A stretch of DNA of 64,000 nt. Origin: DSVQ01 sp964484765. GTDB lineage: Bacteria; Planctomycetota; Planctomycetia; Planctomycetales; Planctomycetaceae. Of the stretch, positions 8,953 through 17,600 are shown piece after piece. Positions within the stretch are counted from its first letter, which is position 1; every line of letters starts with the position of its first letter. The DNA lies in the NCBI GenBank assembly GCA_964484765.1, contig CAZAGI010000009.1:86373-150372 (forward strand). The letters run 5' to 3'. The translations under genes and the position numbers were made by a program. The notes below the pieces were generated by a model. It searched no databases and was not told the origin of the DNA. It saw nothing but the letters and a program-made list of their open reading frames with translations.

Positions 8953-9609
8953 TTACAAAGACGAGGGCTGTTGTGGATGGTCGTCGGGGCTGTCGAAGTC
9001 TTCGCGCAGTTGACGAAGCCCACGTTTCAGCAGTCCTGCCACGGCTTGTGTTGATCGACCAAGATGGGCGGCAATTTCTGCGAGGGACCATTGTTGCCAG
9101 ACCTGTAAAACGAGGGCGTCCCGCTGCGCTTCCGGCAATCGATCAAGGGCGTTCGCTAATTTCAGCACCCGTTCCTGGTGCAGCACCTGTTCCGCGGGAC
9201 CGGGTGCTGGATCCTGGAGGATCGCTTCCAGGCGTATCGACGATTGTTCGAGCGAATTGACGAGAGACCGCTCACGACGAATGTCGCGTTTATCGGTGTG
9301 CAGTCGCCGGATTTCGTCGGTCAGATTGTTCGCAAGGATCCGTCGCAGCCAAGGCAAAGTGACCGGCATCTGCGCCGATCCAGCGGCTTGATGGGCTTCC
9401 AATAGTGTCTGTTGGACAATGCCCGAGAGATCGACATGCGCTTTCATCCGCGGGTCGATCTGGGTTTCAACGAGAAACCGCAAATAACCCCGGTAACGGA
9501 TCCACTGATCCTCAGCAAGGGGATCCACGAAGAGAACCTCGATCAGATAGGGATCTGAAGCAGCCGTCGCTCGACTTTCAAAACGTCTTTGCGATGGTAT
9601 GCTCACCAT
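8953..9609 (-). CDS. ECF-type RNA polymerase sigma factor
   Basis: The product has about 218 residues from the ATG at 9609. An upstream in-frame TTG at 9624 is less likely. Region 2 is recognisable in VDLSGIVQQTLLEAHQA and WLRRILANNLTDEIRRL, which form the -10-binding and core-binding helices. Region 4 follows, with LPEAQRDALVLQVWQQWSLA and AEIAAHLGRSTQAVAGLLKR, the helix-turn-helix that reads the -35 element. This is the sigma-70 subfamily that planctomycetes use beside Ser/Thr kinases instead of a classical anti-sigma factor. The cognate kinase here appears deleted (stub at 8332-8544). The C-terminal tail (SPDDHPQQPSSL) is short and polar. Confidence 0.9.
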   Translation of the reverse strand: MVSIPSQRRFESRATAASDPYLIEVLFVDPLAEDQWIRYRGYLRFLVETQIDPRMKAHVDLSGIVQQTLLEAHQAAGSAQMPVTLPWLRRILANNLTDEIRRLHTDKRDIRRERSLVNSLEQSSIRLEAILQDPAPGPAEQVLHQERVLKLANALDRLPEAQRDALVLQVWQQWSLAEIAAHLGRSTQAVAGLLKRGLRQLREDFDSPDDHPQQPSSL

Positions 9610-9777
9610 TTTCAACGCCAGCAACAGGAAGTCTTACAATCGGCATCTCCTTTTTGCAATCACGTGGAGAGACCGCGGGCATGTATCCACCTTGTCGCCT
9701 GCCGGGTGGTCTATTGCTGGGAACCTCGCGAAGCCGATCGCTCTACGCCAGGCTCGGAACGGCGTTGAGTTCAGCGC

Positions 9778-11430
9778 TTAGCGCGAACAACAGATCCGAA
9801 ATCCGCAGAAAGGGCTACGCACGGTGGCCAGGTGGCTAGAGCGAAATGCACTGCGGCAACCCAGTGCCCCCGTGCCGAATGAGCCGCCTCGATACACTCG
9901 CGAGAACCCCGTCTCGTCACCGGTCGGGTCGCAAACATGATGAGCGGGATAGTCGCTGTCGGCATCCCAGCACCATTCCGCCACATTCCCATGCATGTCA
10001 TGCAGGCCAAACAGATTGGGCATCTTTAGCCCTCCCGGTGATGGTCGTGCGTCGGAGTTATTGATAAACCAGGCGTAGTCCTGCAATCGCGAGAGTCCCT
10101 CGCCGAAGCAGAAACTGGCGGTACTTCCCGCACGGGCTGCATATTCCCATTCCGCTTCCGTCGGCAAACGATATCCATCACTTGCGAAAACGCATTGCCA
10201 CTGATCCTGTTCGACAACCGTACCCGTGTAGTCCTTGAGGGCTTGTTTTCCGATTCGCTCGTAACACTTCCGACGTCCCTCGCGTTGACTCAGCCAATTG
10301 CAGTACAAGACTGCGTCACACCAACTCACTTTCTGTATGGGATAACCCCATGCTTCCTTGGTGACTTCAAGTGGTCTTTCCCACAGCGCCGGCCTTTCAG
10401 ACTCCAGTAGATCGCTATCGGCCAGAAACCGCTGAAACTGCGCCACCGTCACTTCCCGATCGGCCAGAAAGAAGGGACGTGAAATCTCGACCTTGTGTGC
10501 CGGAACTTCGTCGTCAAACTCCGCCTCACCTGCGGTGCCCATCGTGAATTGGCCGGCGGGAACTTCGATCATGGTGATGCCCTCGCCGTTGATGAACCAC
10601 CGCCGATCACCCGTCGGATCGAATGCCCCCGCGACTTCTGGCAGTGGACATCCCAACGTGCGCAAGGCCCATCCCGCAGCGGAATGCGTCGCACCGTCGG
10701 AAGCCTCAAGGTAAAATTCTTGCAGCACGGTCGCGACAGGGTCTCGTTCGGCGGGATCGATCGTTCCGAGCGCCAGGCAGAGACTGCTCTGGACGGTCGT
10801 GTCGCCAGGACGACGGAGTAAATCCGTAACGATGGTCAAATCGCCGTGCCATTTTGCGTAGGTGTGAAGGAATGCCGTGCGATTCTCGGGGTTCTGGTCG
10901 TCGGTGAGCATGTTTTGCGCTGCTTCAGGGCTCCCCAGATGCAAAGCCAGAATCGCGGATCGCACTCGAAGTACAGGATCAGTCGCATCGAGAGCCTGAC
11001 GAACCAGCGCCGGCCCCGCAGATTGTTTCACATGTTTCAATGCGGCAACAAAATTCCGGCACTCCGATTCCGGCGCGGATGGAACCTCATCTAGCAGCAC
11101 CGGCACGAGGCTCGCGTCCACCTCCATCAATGCAAAGGCCGCGTGGAGCCGCTCGATGGAATGTTGTGGTGACTCATCGAGATAACGGCGAAGCAGAGGC
11201 TTCGCTTCGCAAAGAAATGGGCGGAGATTTTCCATCGCAAACGGGAACCCAGCCGGCGGCGTCACGACGAGTCTCTCAACGAGAGTCGCTGTTCGGACCT
11301 GGACGGAGTAAGAACCTAGGGAAAATGCCGTTGCAATTCCCAGCAGCGTCATGGCGCCGCTGGCCATCATCCAGCGCTCGCGATCACGGACAACACCGCT
11401 ACGGGAATCGACCATTGTCACCGTCGACAT
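9778..11430 (-). CDS. Membrane-anchored FGE-sulfatase (SUMF1-like) protein with HEAT-like helices, no kinase domain
   Basis: The product has 550 residues. A single hydrophobic helix near residues 22-43 (MMASGAMTLLGIATAFSLGS) anchors the protein. Residues about 55-260 are alpha-helical HEAT-like repeats. Residues about 285-550 form an FGE-sulfatase domain: IEVPAGQFTMG, then RLPTEAEWEYAARAG, LFGLHDMHGNVAEWCWD and RVYRGGSFG. Two cysteines act in true formylglycine-generating enzymes. The second aligns with the cysteine in ALGCRSAFR, whereas the first position is threonine (SFGTG), so FGE chemistry is unlikely. The arrangement equals the C-terminal half of a planctomycete kinase receptor whose kinase domain is missing. 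It may be a genuine sensor or a cut-down kinase. Confidence 0.85.
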   Translation of the reverse strand: MSTVTMVDSRSGVVRDRERWMMASGAMTLLGIATAFSLGSYSVQVRTATLVERLVVTPPAGFPFAMENLRPFLCEAKPLLRRYLDESPQHSIERLHAAFALMEVDASLVPVLLDEVPSAPESECRNFVAALKHVKQSAGPALVRQALDATDPVLRVRSAILALHLGSPEAAQNMLTDDQNPENRTAFLHTYAKWHGDLTIVTDLLRRPGDTTVQSSLCLALGTIDPAERDPVATVLQEFYLEASDGATHSAAGWALRTLGCPLPEVAGAFDPTGDRRWFINGEGITMIEVPAGQFTMGTAGEAEFDDEVPAHKVEISRPFFLADREVTVAQFQRFLADSDLLESERPALWERPLEVTKEAWGYPIQKVSWCDAVLYCNWLSQREGRRKCYERIGKQALKDYTGTVVEQDQWQCVFASDGYRLPTEAEWEYAARAGSTASFCFGEGLSRLQDYAWFINNSDARPSPGGLKMPNLFGLHDMHGNVAEWCWDADSDYPAHHVCDPTGDETGFSRVYRGGSFGTGALGCRSAFRSSHLATVRSPFCGFRICCSR

Positions 11431-11545
11431 TGTCTATCCTTCTCTTCTGCCGACTTGGAACATGACGTGCCACGACCCGCGAGGGGGCGGACCGGGTCAC
11501 CACGGATTCATGGGGAGTTAATCGCAAGCGAAGCTCGCTGTCGTG

Positions 11546-12871
11546 CTAATCGCAGAACAGGAATCGCTTCACGTCGGGGGCATCGAACCAGTCGCCGACC
11601 TTGATCCGCTCAATCCACCGACCGCTTCTGGGATCGTAAACCGTGAACGTCTTCTGATTCGGCGCGACGGCCGAGAACAGATAAACGTGATGTTCCAGCC
11701 ACCAGTGTGGCCGGTCGCCGGCGTGCGTCCATTTTCCAGTCGACATCATGACCGGCCTGGCCATGGCCAGATGTCTGTTGATGGCCTGCAGCAGGGAACT
11801 TCGCGAGGCGAACTCCCATCGTGCTGCTTCCTTCACTCGACGACCCGTCAATACGAAGTAGGCGTGTTGAGAATCACCATTGGGAATGTCCTGAAACTCC
11901 TGTCCCCGCTCCGAACGGCCCGCATTCGATCGCGAATTCCACACGGCGAACGCCCGTTCGAGAAGGACCGGCCAGATCTCGACATTTCCGTGTGAATCCA
12001 CGTCCAAAGCCTGTGACTCGACCATGTCAGGACCCCGGTCGAGATCCCGCGGGACCGCAATCGGATCATGACCGGGAAAGTGGACAAGGAAACCATCCGG
12101 AGTTTGCCGGATGAGACTGCGCACATGTTCCGGATCCCGTTGAACTGCTCCGGCCAACGCGGCGATGAAATAACAGTCCGGCACAAACTGATCCAGATCG
12201 CCAACATCAATGGGGTTGACCTCCGTCGCGGAGACCTGATCATTCGGCAAACAGGAAATCACGCAGCCGTTATAAATCCGGCAGAGAGCGCTGGCTTCGG
12301 CCCAGCGACGATTCATCTCGGGAATCAGCCGGCCTTCTTCGTCGACAACGCGATATCGTCTGTCACTGGGGACGACGACCGAGACCCGCAACTGTTGGCC
12401 GCAGAGAACTCTCTGAACAACTTCCCCCCGGTGCTGGTCAGGAAGCGTCAAAACGACCGTAGACGTCTGATAGCCCCGATTTCGATCGGTCGCATGGGGC
12501 ACCGGAAAGCCGATCTCCTGTGGTTGTCGGAGTTCGGTCCCTTTGCCGAAGTCCTCGGGCCGCGCCGAGATCCATTCGAAGACATACTGAACCGACAGCG
12601 GGACGTCTTCCCGTTCTGTCTCCAAGAATCGAACGAACTTGAATTCGAGGGAGTTGTGAAACCCGCCCGGAATGACTTTCCTGACGGCATGTGTCTTGGC
12701 AATTACCCCGACGATACTGACCTGCGGTGCATCCGGACTCGACGGGCTTCCCTGGAGTGTTGAGCAAAGCGCCAACAACACGGGTAGAGTTTCGCAACGA
12801 AGTAGAGATCGAGCCGACAAGCAGGAACCACGGCGCGGGCGATCATCACGGCGGTAGCATGAGTTCGGCAT
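11546..12871 (-). CDS. Calpain-like cysteine protease (peptidase family C2)
   Basis: The product has 441 residues. An N-terminal hydrophobic stretch (about 22-40) may be a signal peptide or anchor. Residues 60-190 are a beta-rich region that I do not recognise. The protease core covers about 222-435. The catalytic cysteine lies in VPDCYFIAALA (C233), matching the calpain pattern DCxxLAAL. WPVLLERAFAV (about 300-310) matches the calpain WPxLLEKA motif, and a G-D-S-Q-H-A..LTG segment follows. The active-site histidine is in the LEHHVYLFS motif (H394 or H395), and D413 of YDPRSG takes the place of the usual asparagine. Calpains are calcium-dependent processing proteases in eukaryotes, and bacterial members are scattered. 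An EF-hand remnant lies 3 kb away, but a functional link is not shown. Confidence 0.8.
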   Translation of the reverse strand: MPNSCYRRDDRPRRGSCLSARSLLRCETLPVLLALCSTLQGSPSSPDAPQVSIVGVIAKTHAVRKVIPGGFHNSLEFKFVRFLETEREDVPLSVQYVFEWISARPEDFGKGTELRQPQEIGFPVPHATDRNRGYQTSTVVLTLPDQHRGEVVQRVLCGQQLRVSVVVPSDRRYRVVDEEGRLIPEMNRRWAEASALCRIYNGCVISCLPNDQVSATEVNPIDVGDLDQFVPDCYFIAALAGAVQRDPEHVRSLIRQTPDGFLVHFPGHDPIAVPRDLDRGPDMVESQALDVDSHGNVEIWPVLLERAFAVWNSRSNAGRSERGQEFQDIPNGDSQHAYFVLTGRRVKEAARWEFASRSSLLQAINRHLAMARPVMMSTGKWTHAGDRPHWWLEHHVYLFSAVAPNQKTFTVYDPRSGRWIERIKVGDWFDAPDVKRFLFCD

Positions 12872-13007
12872 GGATGACGCCAGAGGAAAACGAGACCTGC
12901 GATGAGCGCAACTGGATAGGGCTGCTCTCTACTCATTGCGAAATCGTGTACAAGACAAGGCGCGCCGCCTCGCACATTTTTCAGAAATCTAGCCACACGG
13001 GTGTACT

Positions 13008-13172
13008 TCAGAAGATTTGGGGATACTGCTCAGTCCAATTCCGAAACAGGTTGAAGAATTGGCCTTCGCCGATCTGGAATTCGGCGCGGGTACAAAGACG
13101 GAACCACTTCCGTTCGCTGATGACTTTGCTGAGCGGGGTTGAGTTTAACAGTCCCCACGATGTCTTAACGGC
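13008..13172 (-). pseudogene. C-terminal fragment of an unidentified protein
   Basis: The minus-strand frame ends at a TGA (13008-13010) and reads LLNSTPLSKVISERKW, then IGEGQFFNLFRNWTEQYPQIF. The residue pattern is strongly protein-like, although no start codon is near and the frame degenerates upstream. I do not recognise the family. It sits at the downstream end of a string of same-strand gene fragments (13008-13868). It is probably a remnant left by deletions. Confidence 0.3.
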
Positions 13173-13234
13173 GCGCGAACATTCCGATCCGCTTTGGGAA
13201 ACGCGGATGTTGCGAAAAATGGCGGGTGATTTCG

Positions 13235-13579
13235 CTACGACTCGTACGTGGGAACGACGACGTTTAGGGCGGTGGCGTTTTCAGCGCCTGTCGTGCGCCG
13301 GAACCGGGGACTCTTGCTCGGGGATCGGGCCACGACCATCACTGTTTGACACAAGCAACGGTTGGGCAATCGGAGAACGTAGTGGCGAAAATAGACACAC
13401 GTCGTGCCATGTCCGGCCGGAGAACTGGTGTCACTCAGCAGTTCTGCAGCCACGCGGCCTTCGACTGCCACCACGGATTTGGCACATAGTTCTTCGCCAG
13501 TGGAGAGTGTCACCACACCCGGTTCCACGCGCACCACCCGCGCTCCCATCCGAATGCTGCCGGGTGGCGTCAATCTCAT
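13235..13579 (-). pseudogene. Fragment of an FAD-dependent amine-oxidase/phytoene-dehydrogenase-like enzyme
   Basis: The frame reads PPGSIRMGARVVRVEPGVV, then LSTGEELCAKSVVAVEGRVAAELL and GTTCVYF. This is the part of flavin amine oxidase/desaturase-like proteins where substrate-domain residues lead back into the FAD domain. The expected conserved continuation (a VNNxxVPS motif) appears only as LNVVVPTYES after a stretch that needs frame changes. At least two frameshifts have therefore occurred, and both termini are missing. It is joined at its 5' side directly to a fasciclin fragment. The family is associated with carotenoid-like metabolism and with ECF-controlled, light-responsive clusters. 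Confidence 0.5.
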
Positions 13580-13868
13580 GAAGCACGCCGTTCAAGCAAG
13601 CGATGTTGGCAGGAACCACTCGCGCCTGATGAATCTGGACTTTGTCTCCGTCGACTTTCACATCGACCCGCTGCCCGTTCACCGTCGCCGCGGCAGTCAG
13701 CTTGACCGCATCCACCGCCATCAACTTCCCAGAAACCACATGGTAAGTCAGCACCGCGATCAGTTGTTGCTGAATCTCCCGTTTGAGGAGTGTGTCGACG
13801 GTACCGTCGGGCAGCGTGGCGAACGCTTCGTCCGTCGGAACGAACACTGTGAAGGAGCCCTTACCGAC
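13568..13868 (-). pseudogene. Truncated fasciclin (FAS1) domain
   Basis: About 100 residues of a FAS1 domain are readable: FTVFVPTDEAFATLPDGTV, then LTYHVVSGKLMAVDAVKL, VNGQRVDVKVDGDKVQI and CLNGVLHEIDA. This covers almost the full domain apart from its first helices, which end abruptly at a TGA at about 13869. Secreted fasciclin proteins mediate adhesion. At its 3' end the frame slides into the oxidoreductase fragment, so the stop codon is lost. The piece is inactive unless an unseen start upstream is used. Confidence 0.6.
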
Positions 13869-13994
13869 TCAATCGAGAGGATCTTTTGAGTGGCTCAGGA
13901 TTGGACCGGACGAAAAGTTGCAAATGGTCCGCCATCATGGGATTATCCGTGCCTGATATGGTTTCCCTGGACAACTCTGGTGCCATCCGTTTCC

Positions 13995-14567
13995 ATGACG
14001 ACCACCTCCATTTCTCTGTTGCAGAGAGTCCGACATCGTGAGGATCGAGATGCATGGGAACGGTTCGTCACCCTCTACACTCCCCTGCTGCTGCGATGGT
14101 CGGGTCGCGCTGGCTTGGCCAAGCAGGATGCAGTCGACCTGGTGCAAGATGTCTTTGCGACCCTTCTCGTCGAAATGCCGCGGTTTGAGTATGACCCAAC
14201 CCGCGGTCCGTTCCGCGCATGGCTCAAGACCGTCACCATGAATCAGTGCCGGAAGCAACTACGCAAACGGCTCGTGGCAGAGGGCCGGGGCGGGGAGGAC
14301 GATCTGTTATCAATGCTCCCGGGAAGCGATGAATGGGAAACCATCTGGAACCAGGAATATCACCAGCAAATTGTTCGTCGCGCGCTCGAGATCATGCAGT
14401 CCCATTTCGAGCCCAAAACCTGGCAGGCGGCGTGGGATCTGACGGTGAGCCGGCTGAGTGTTGCTGAGGTCGGACAGAGACTGGGGATGTCCGAGTCCGC
14501 ACTTTATATCGCTAAGTCAAGGGTGATGCGAAGGTTACGCCAAGAGCTTGATGGCCTACTCGATTGA
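13995..14567 (+). CDS. ECF-type RNA polymerase sigma factor
   Basis: The product has 190 residues from the ATG at 13995. The longer open frame from 13890 starts with residues unlike the family. Region 2 covers W-E-R-F-V...LLLRWSGRAGLAKQDAVDLV and QDVFATLLVEMP, then FRAWLKTVTMNQCRKQLRKR. Region 4 includes TWQAAWDLTVSRLSVAEVGQ and LGMSESALYIAKSRVMRRLR, the helix-turn-helix. The kinase-receptor gene follows in the same direction after about 126 bases, and an anti-sigma-type zinc-finger motif sits at the kinase N-terminus. The kinase and the large FG-GAP gene further on each carry the same upstream motif (14584-14640 and 18834-18890), making them likely targets of this factor (inference). Confidence 0.92.
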   Translation: MTTTSISLLQRVRHREDRDAWERFVTLYTPLLLRWSGRAGLAKQDAVDLVQDVFATLLVEMPRFEYDPTRGPFRAWLKTVTMNQCRKQLRKRLVAEGRGGEDDLLSMLPGSDEWETIWNQEYHQQIVRRALEIMQSHFEPKTWQAAWDLTVSRLSVAEVGQRLGMSESALYIAKSRVMRRLRQELDGLLD

Positions 14568-14583
14568 AATCGAGCCTAATTCC

Positions 14584-14640
14584 CAGAAATCTCCCGATTT
14601 GGTGTCAGGTTTTCGTGCGTACTGGATACCTCTCTCGTTC
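14584..14640 (+). promoter_or_regulatory. Candidate ECF promoter upstream of the kinase gene
   Basis: GGTGTCAGGT starts at 14601 and GGATAC at 14624, followed by CTCTCTCGTTC. The same three blocks recur at 18851, 18874 and onward before the FG-GAP gene with exactly the same spacing. A preceding AGAAATCT is also shared. The arrangement resembles the -35/-10 pair of an ECF sigma promoter, and the site lies in the 126-base gap directly behind an ECF sigma gene. Confidence 0.55.
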
Positions 14641-14693
14641 AGGGCTACCGACTCATTTTGAGCGTGTCGTATCCCTGATTCGGATGTGACTTC

Positions 14694-17600
14694 ATGAGCG
14701 TGACCGGTTGTATTTCCGATGAGGCGCTGCCCGCATTCCTGGAGGGAATACTCTCGGACGACGAGTCGCTCTCCTGTGAGGAACATCTGCAAACCTGTGC
14801 GCGGTGCCTGGAGCGGACACGAAATCTTCAAGCGGCCCAGACCGTTGCGAATGCCTTGCGCGGTGAGAGTGGGATACCAAGCGAAGAGGAAATCCCGCAC
14901 TCAGACATCGATTCCGAACTCGCGGCTTTGATCCGGCAGTTCAGTGACCGCGAGCACATGGAGGCTGTGGCTGCCGAAACGGTTGCCGAGCATCTGGTCA
15001 TCACTCCGGTCGACACTCCAACAGTCGCAACGAGCAACAATGCCGACACAGACGCTCCACCATTGCCTACGGCACCCAGTGTTCCGCCCGCGGAGTTAGG
15101 TGTGGGATCGCGACTGGGCCCGTATCGCATTTTGGCAAAACTCGGCCAGGGCGGAATGGGGGCCGTTTACCAGGCGAGGCACTCCCGGCTCGACAAAGTT
15201 GTCGCTATCAAGATTCTATCGGCGCAAGTCACGCAGCAAGCTGATGCCGTGATCCGTTTCGAACGCGAAATGCGGGCCGTTGGCAAGCTCTCGCACCCTC
15301 ATATCGTTCAAGCGTTCGATGCCGGGGAAATCGATGGCACGCATTATCTCGCGATGGAATACGTCGAGGGAGTCGACTTACAGCAACTCGTTAAAGACAG
15401 GGGGCCTTTGCCCGTTAGTGATGCTTGCCAGGCGATTCGCCAAGCCGCACTGGCGCTCGCCGCGGCGCACGGCGCAGGCTTGGTCCATCGCGATATCAAA
15501 CCTTCAAACTTGCTCATGGACAAAGACGGCCAGGTCAAGTTGCTGGACCTGGGGTTGGCGTTATTGTCGGAAGATACCGGCGCAGCCGTCGAACTGACGA
15601 CGTCCGGACAAGCGTTCGGCACACCGGATTACATGGCTCCCGAACAATGGGAAGACGCACACACGGCCGACGCCCGCACGGATCTCTATGCCCTCGGGTG
15701 CACGCTTTACCACCTGCTGGTGGGCCGCCCCCCGTATGCCACGGAACGGTATCGGACCGCGGTCGGGAAGATGAAAGGTCACGTCAACGATCCCATCCCA
15801 GATCTGCAAGCGGAACGCAAGAACGTTCCGGTGGAAGTCGTCGCGATCTACACCCGGTTGATGGCCAAACTTCCCGCAGAGCGTTTCCAAACCGCGGCCG
15901 AACTCGTGGGAGTGCTTGCCCCGTTCGTGACATCGAAATCCGTAATGGGAATGGTCGCGGCCCCCGAGATGCCGACGCTGATCATTCCGCCCTCGGTGTC
16001 GAGGCCGTTGCCGTCTGACGCAGCGAAGCAACGTGTCCGTTGGGCTGCCAGTCGCATCGCCCTCACTGCCGGTGGAGGAGTTGCGCTCCTCTGCGCGGTG
16101 ATCGCCATCATCATTGCCACTCGGGGCGACACGAAGGCGAAAATCGACGTCTCCAGCGCGGCCAACCCCCCCGGCAATTCGAGCCCGGATGTGAACGTCG
16201 AGATCACCGAACCCGATCACTCTACTCCCGTTGAAAACACCTGGCACGGCTGGCCAGCCACGGCTCCGAAACCCGCGATCGCGCCGTTCGATTCCGAGCA
16301 AGCACGCCAGCACCAGGCGGCGTGGGCGGCCTACCTCAAGACCCCGGCAGAGTACACGAATTCCATTGGGATGAAGCTCCGCCTCATTACACCGGGTGAG
16401 TTCCTCATGGGGAGTAGCGCGGAACAATCGCAAGCGGGTTTAGTCTGGATCAACAAGGCCAACCTCTCTCCCGATGCGTTCGAACGCTCACGCATCAAAG
16501 AAGAAGGCCCGCAACACGCGGTGACTATCACCAAACCGTTCTGCCTGGCTGCCACGGAAGTCACGGCGGGACAGTTTCGGTCCTTCGTCGAAGCCACGAA
16601 ATATCTGACCCAGGCGGAACGCTTTGGTGGAGGGGATACGAATTCATGGAGTCCTAAGCCAAATGTGAAGCCCGATCAAGTGACCGTCATGTGGCGCACT
16701 CCGGGCTTTCCCACCACGGACGATCATCCCGTAACTCAAGTCACCTGGGCGGACGCGGTGGCATTCTGCAATTGGCTCAGCGTTCGGGAAGGACTGTCCC
16801 CCTGTTACGAGGAGGAAGGCAATGAGGTCTGGCAGCGAATTCCACGCGGGACCGGATACCGCCTGCCGACCGAGGCAGAGTGGGAATACGCCTGTCGAGC
16901 CGGAACCAATACCCATTTCTCTTTTGGTAACGATCCCGCGCAGCTGGCCGACCATGGTTGGTCGGGACTTCCGAGGCCGGGGCATCCGCATCCGGTGGCC
17001 CAAAAAACACCAAATTCGTTCGGGTTATTCGACATGCACGGCAACGTGCGGGAGTGGTGCCACGATTGGTATTCATCCGAGTTTTACGCGGAGTCGATTC
17101 AAGTGGATCCCGCAGGTCCGGACTACGGAAGCGATCGCGTGATGCGCAGCGGCCGGGCCAGCGACAAGGCCGTCGGTTGCCGCTCGGCGTTCCGGTACGA
17201 CATTGCCCCGTTCTTACGCACCGCGCAAGGGGGCTTCCGAGTCGTGCGTAGCCAACCGCCGACGGCCACCGATCTCCTGTTATCAGCCCAGTATGAATGG
17301 AGTGTACCTGAAAACCTCGATCCGAAGATCAACTCCGTCCGCGACGATGCATCCCCGTTTCTCAGCGCGGATGGCTTGTCACTGCTCTTTGCATCGAAAC
17401 GCCCCTACGGTCATGTGGGTTTCGAACTTTGGGAAAGTCGTCGCACTACAACCGATGAACCATTCGGCCCGCCGAGGGAAATGCCGCGGATTGTTAACTC
17501 GATTGGTGATGATGACGCTCCGTGTCTGAGTGTTGATGGCCGCGAATTGGTGTTCGCGTCCAATCGTCCGGGCTCTGTCGGGAATCGCGATTTGTATGTC

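Noticed and set aside
12727..13581. 284-codon plus-strand frame across the decayed region
   Set aside because: It covers the opposite strand of recognisable fasciclin and oxidoreductase fragments and has no family signal.
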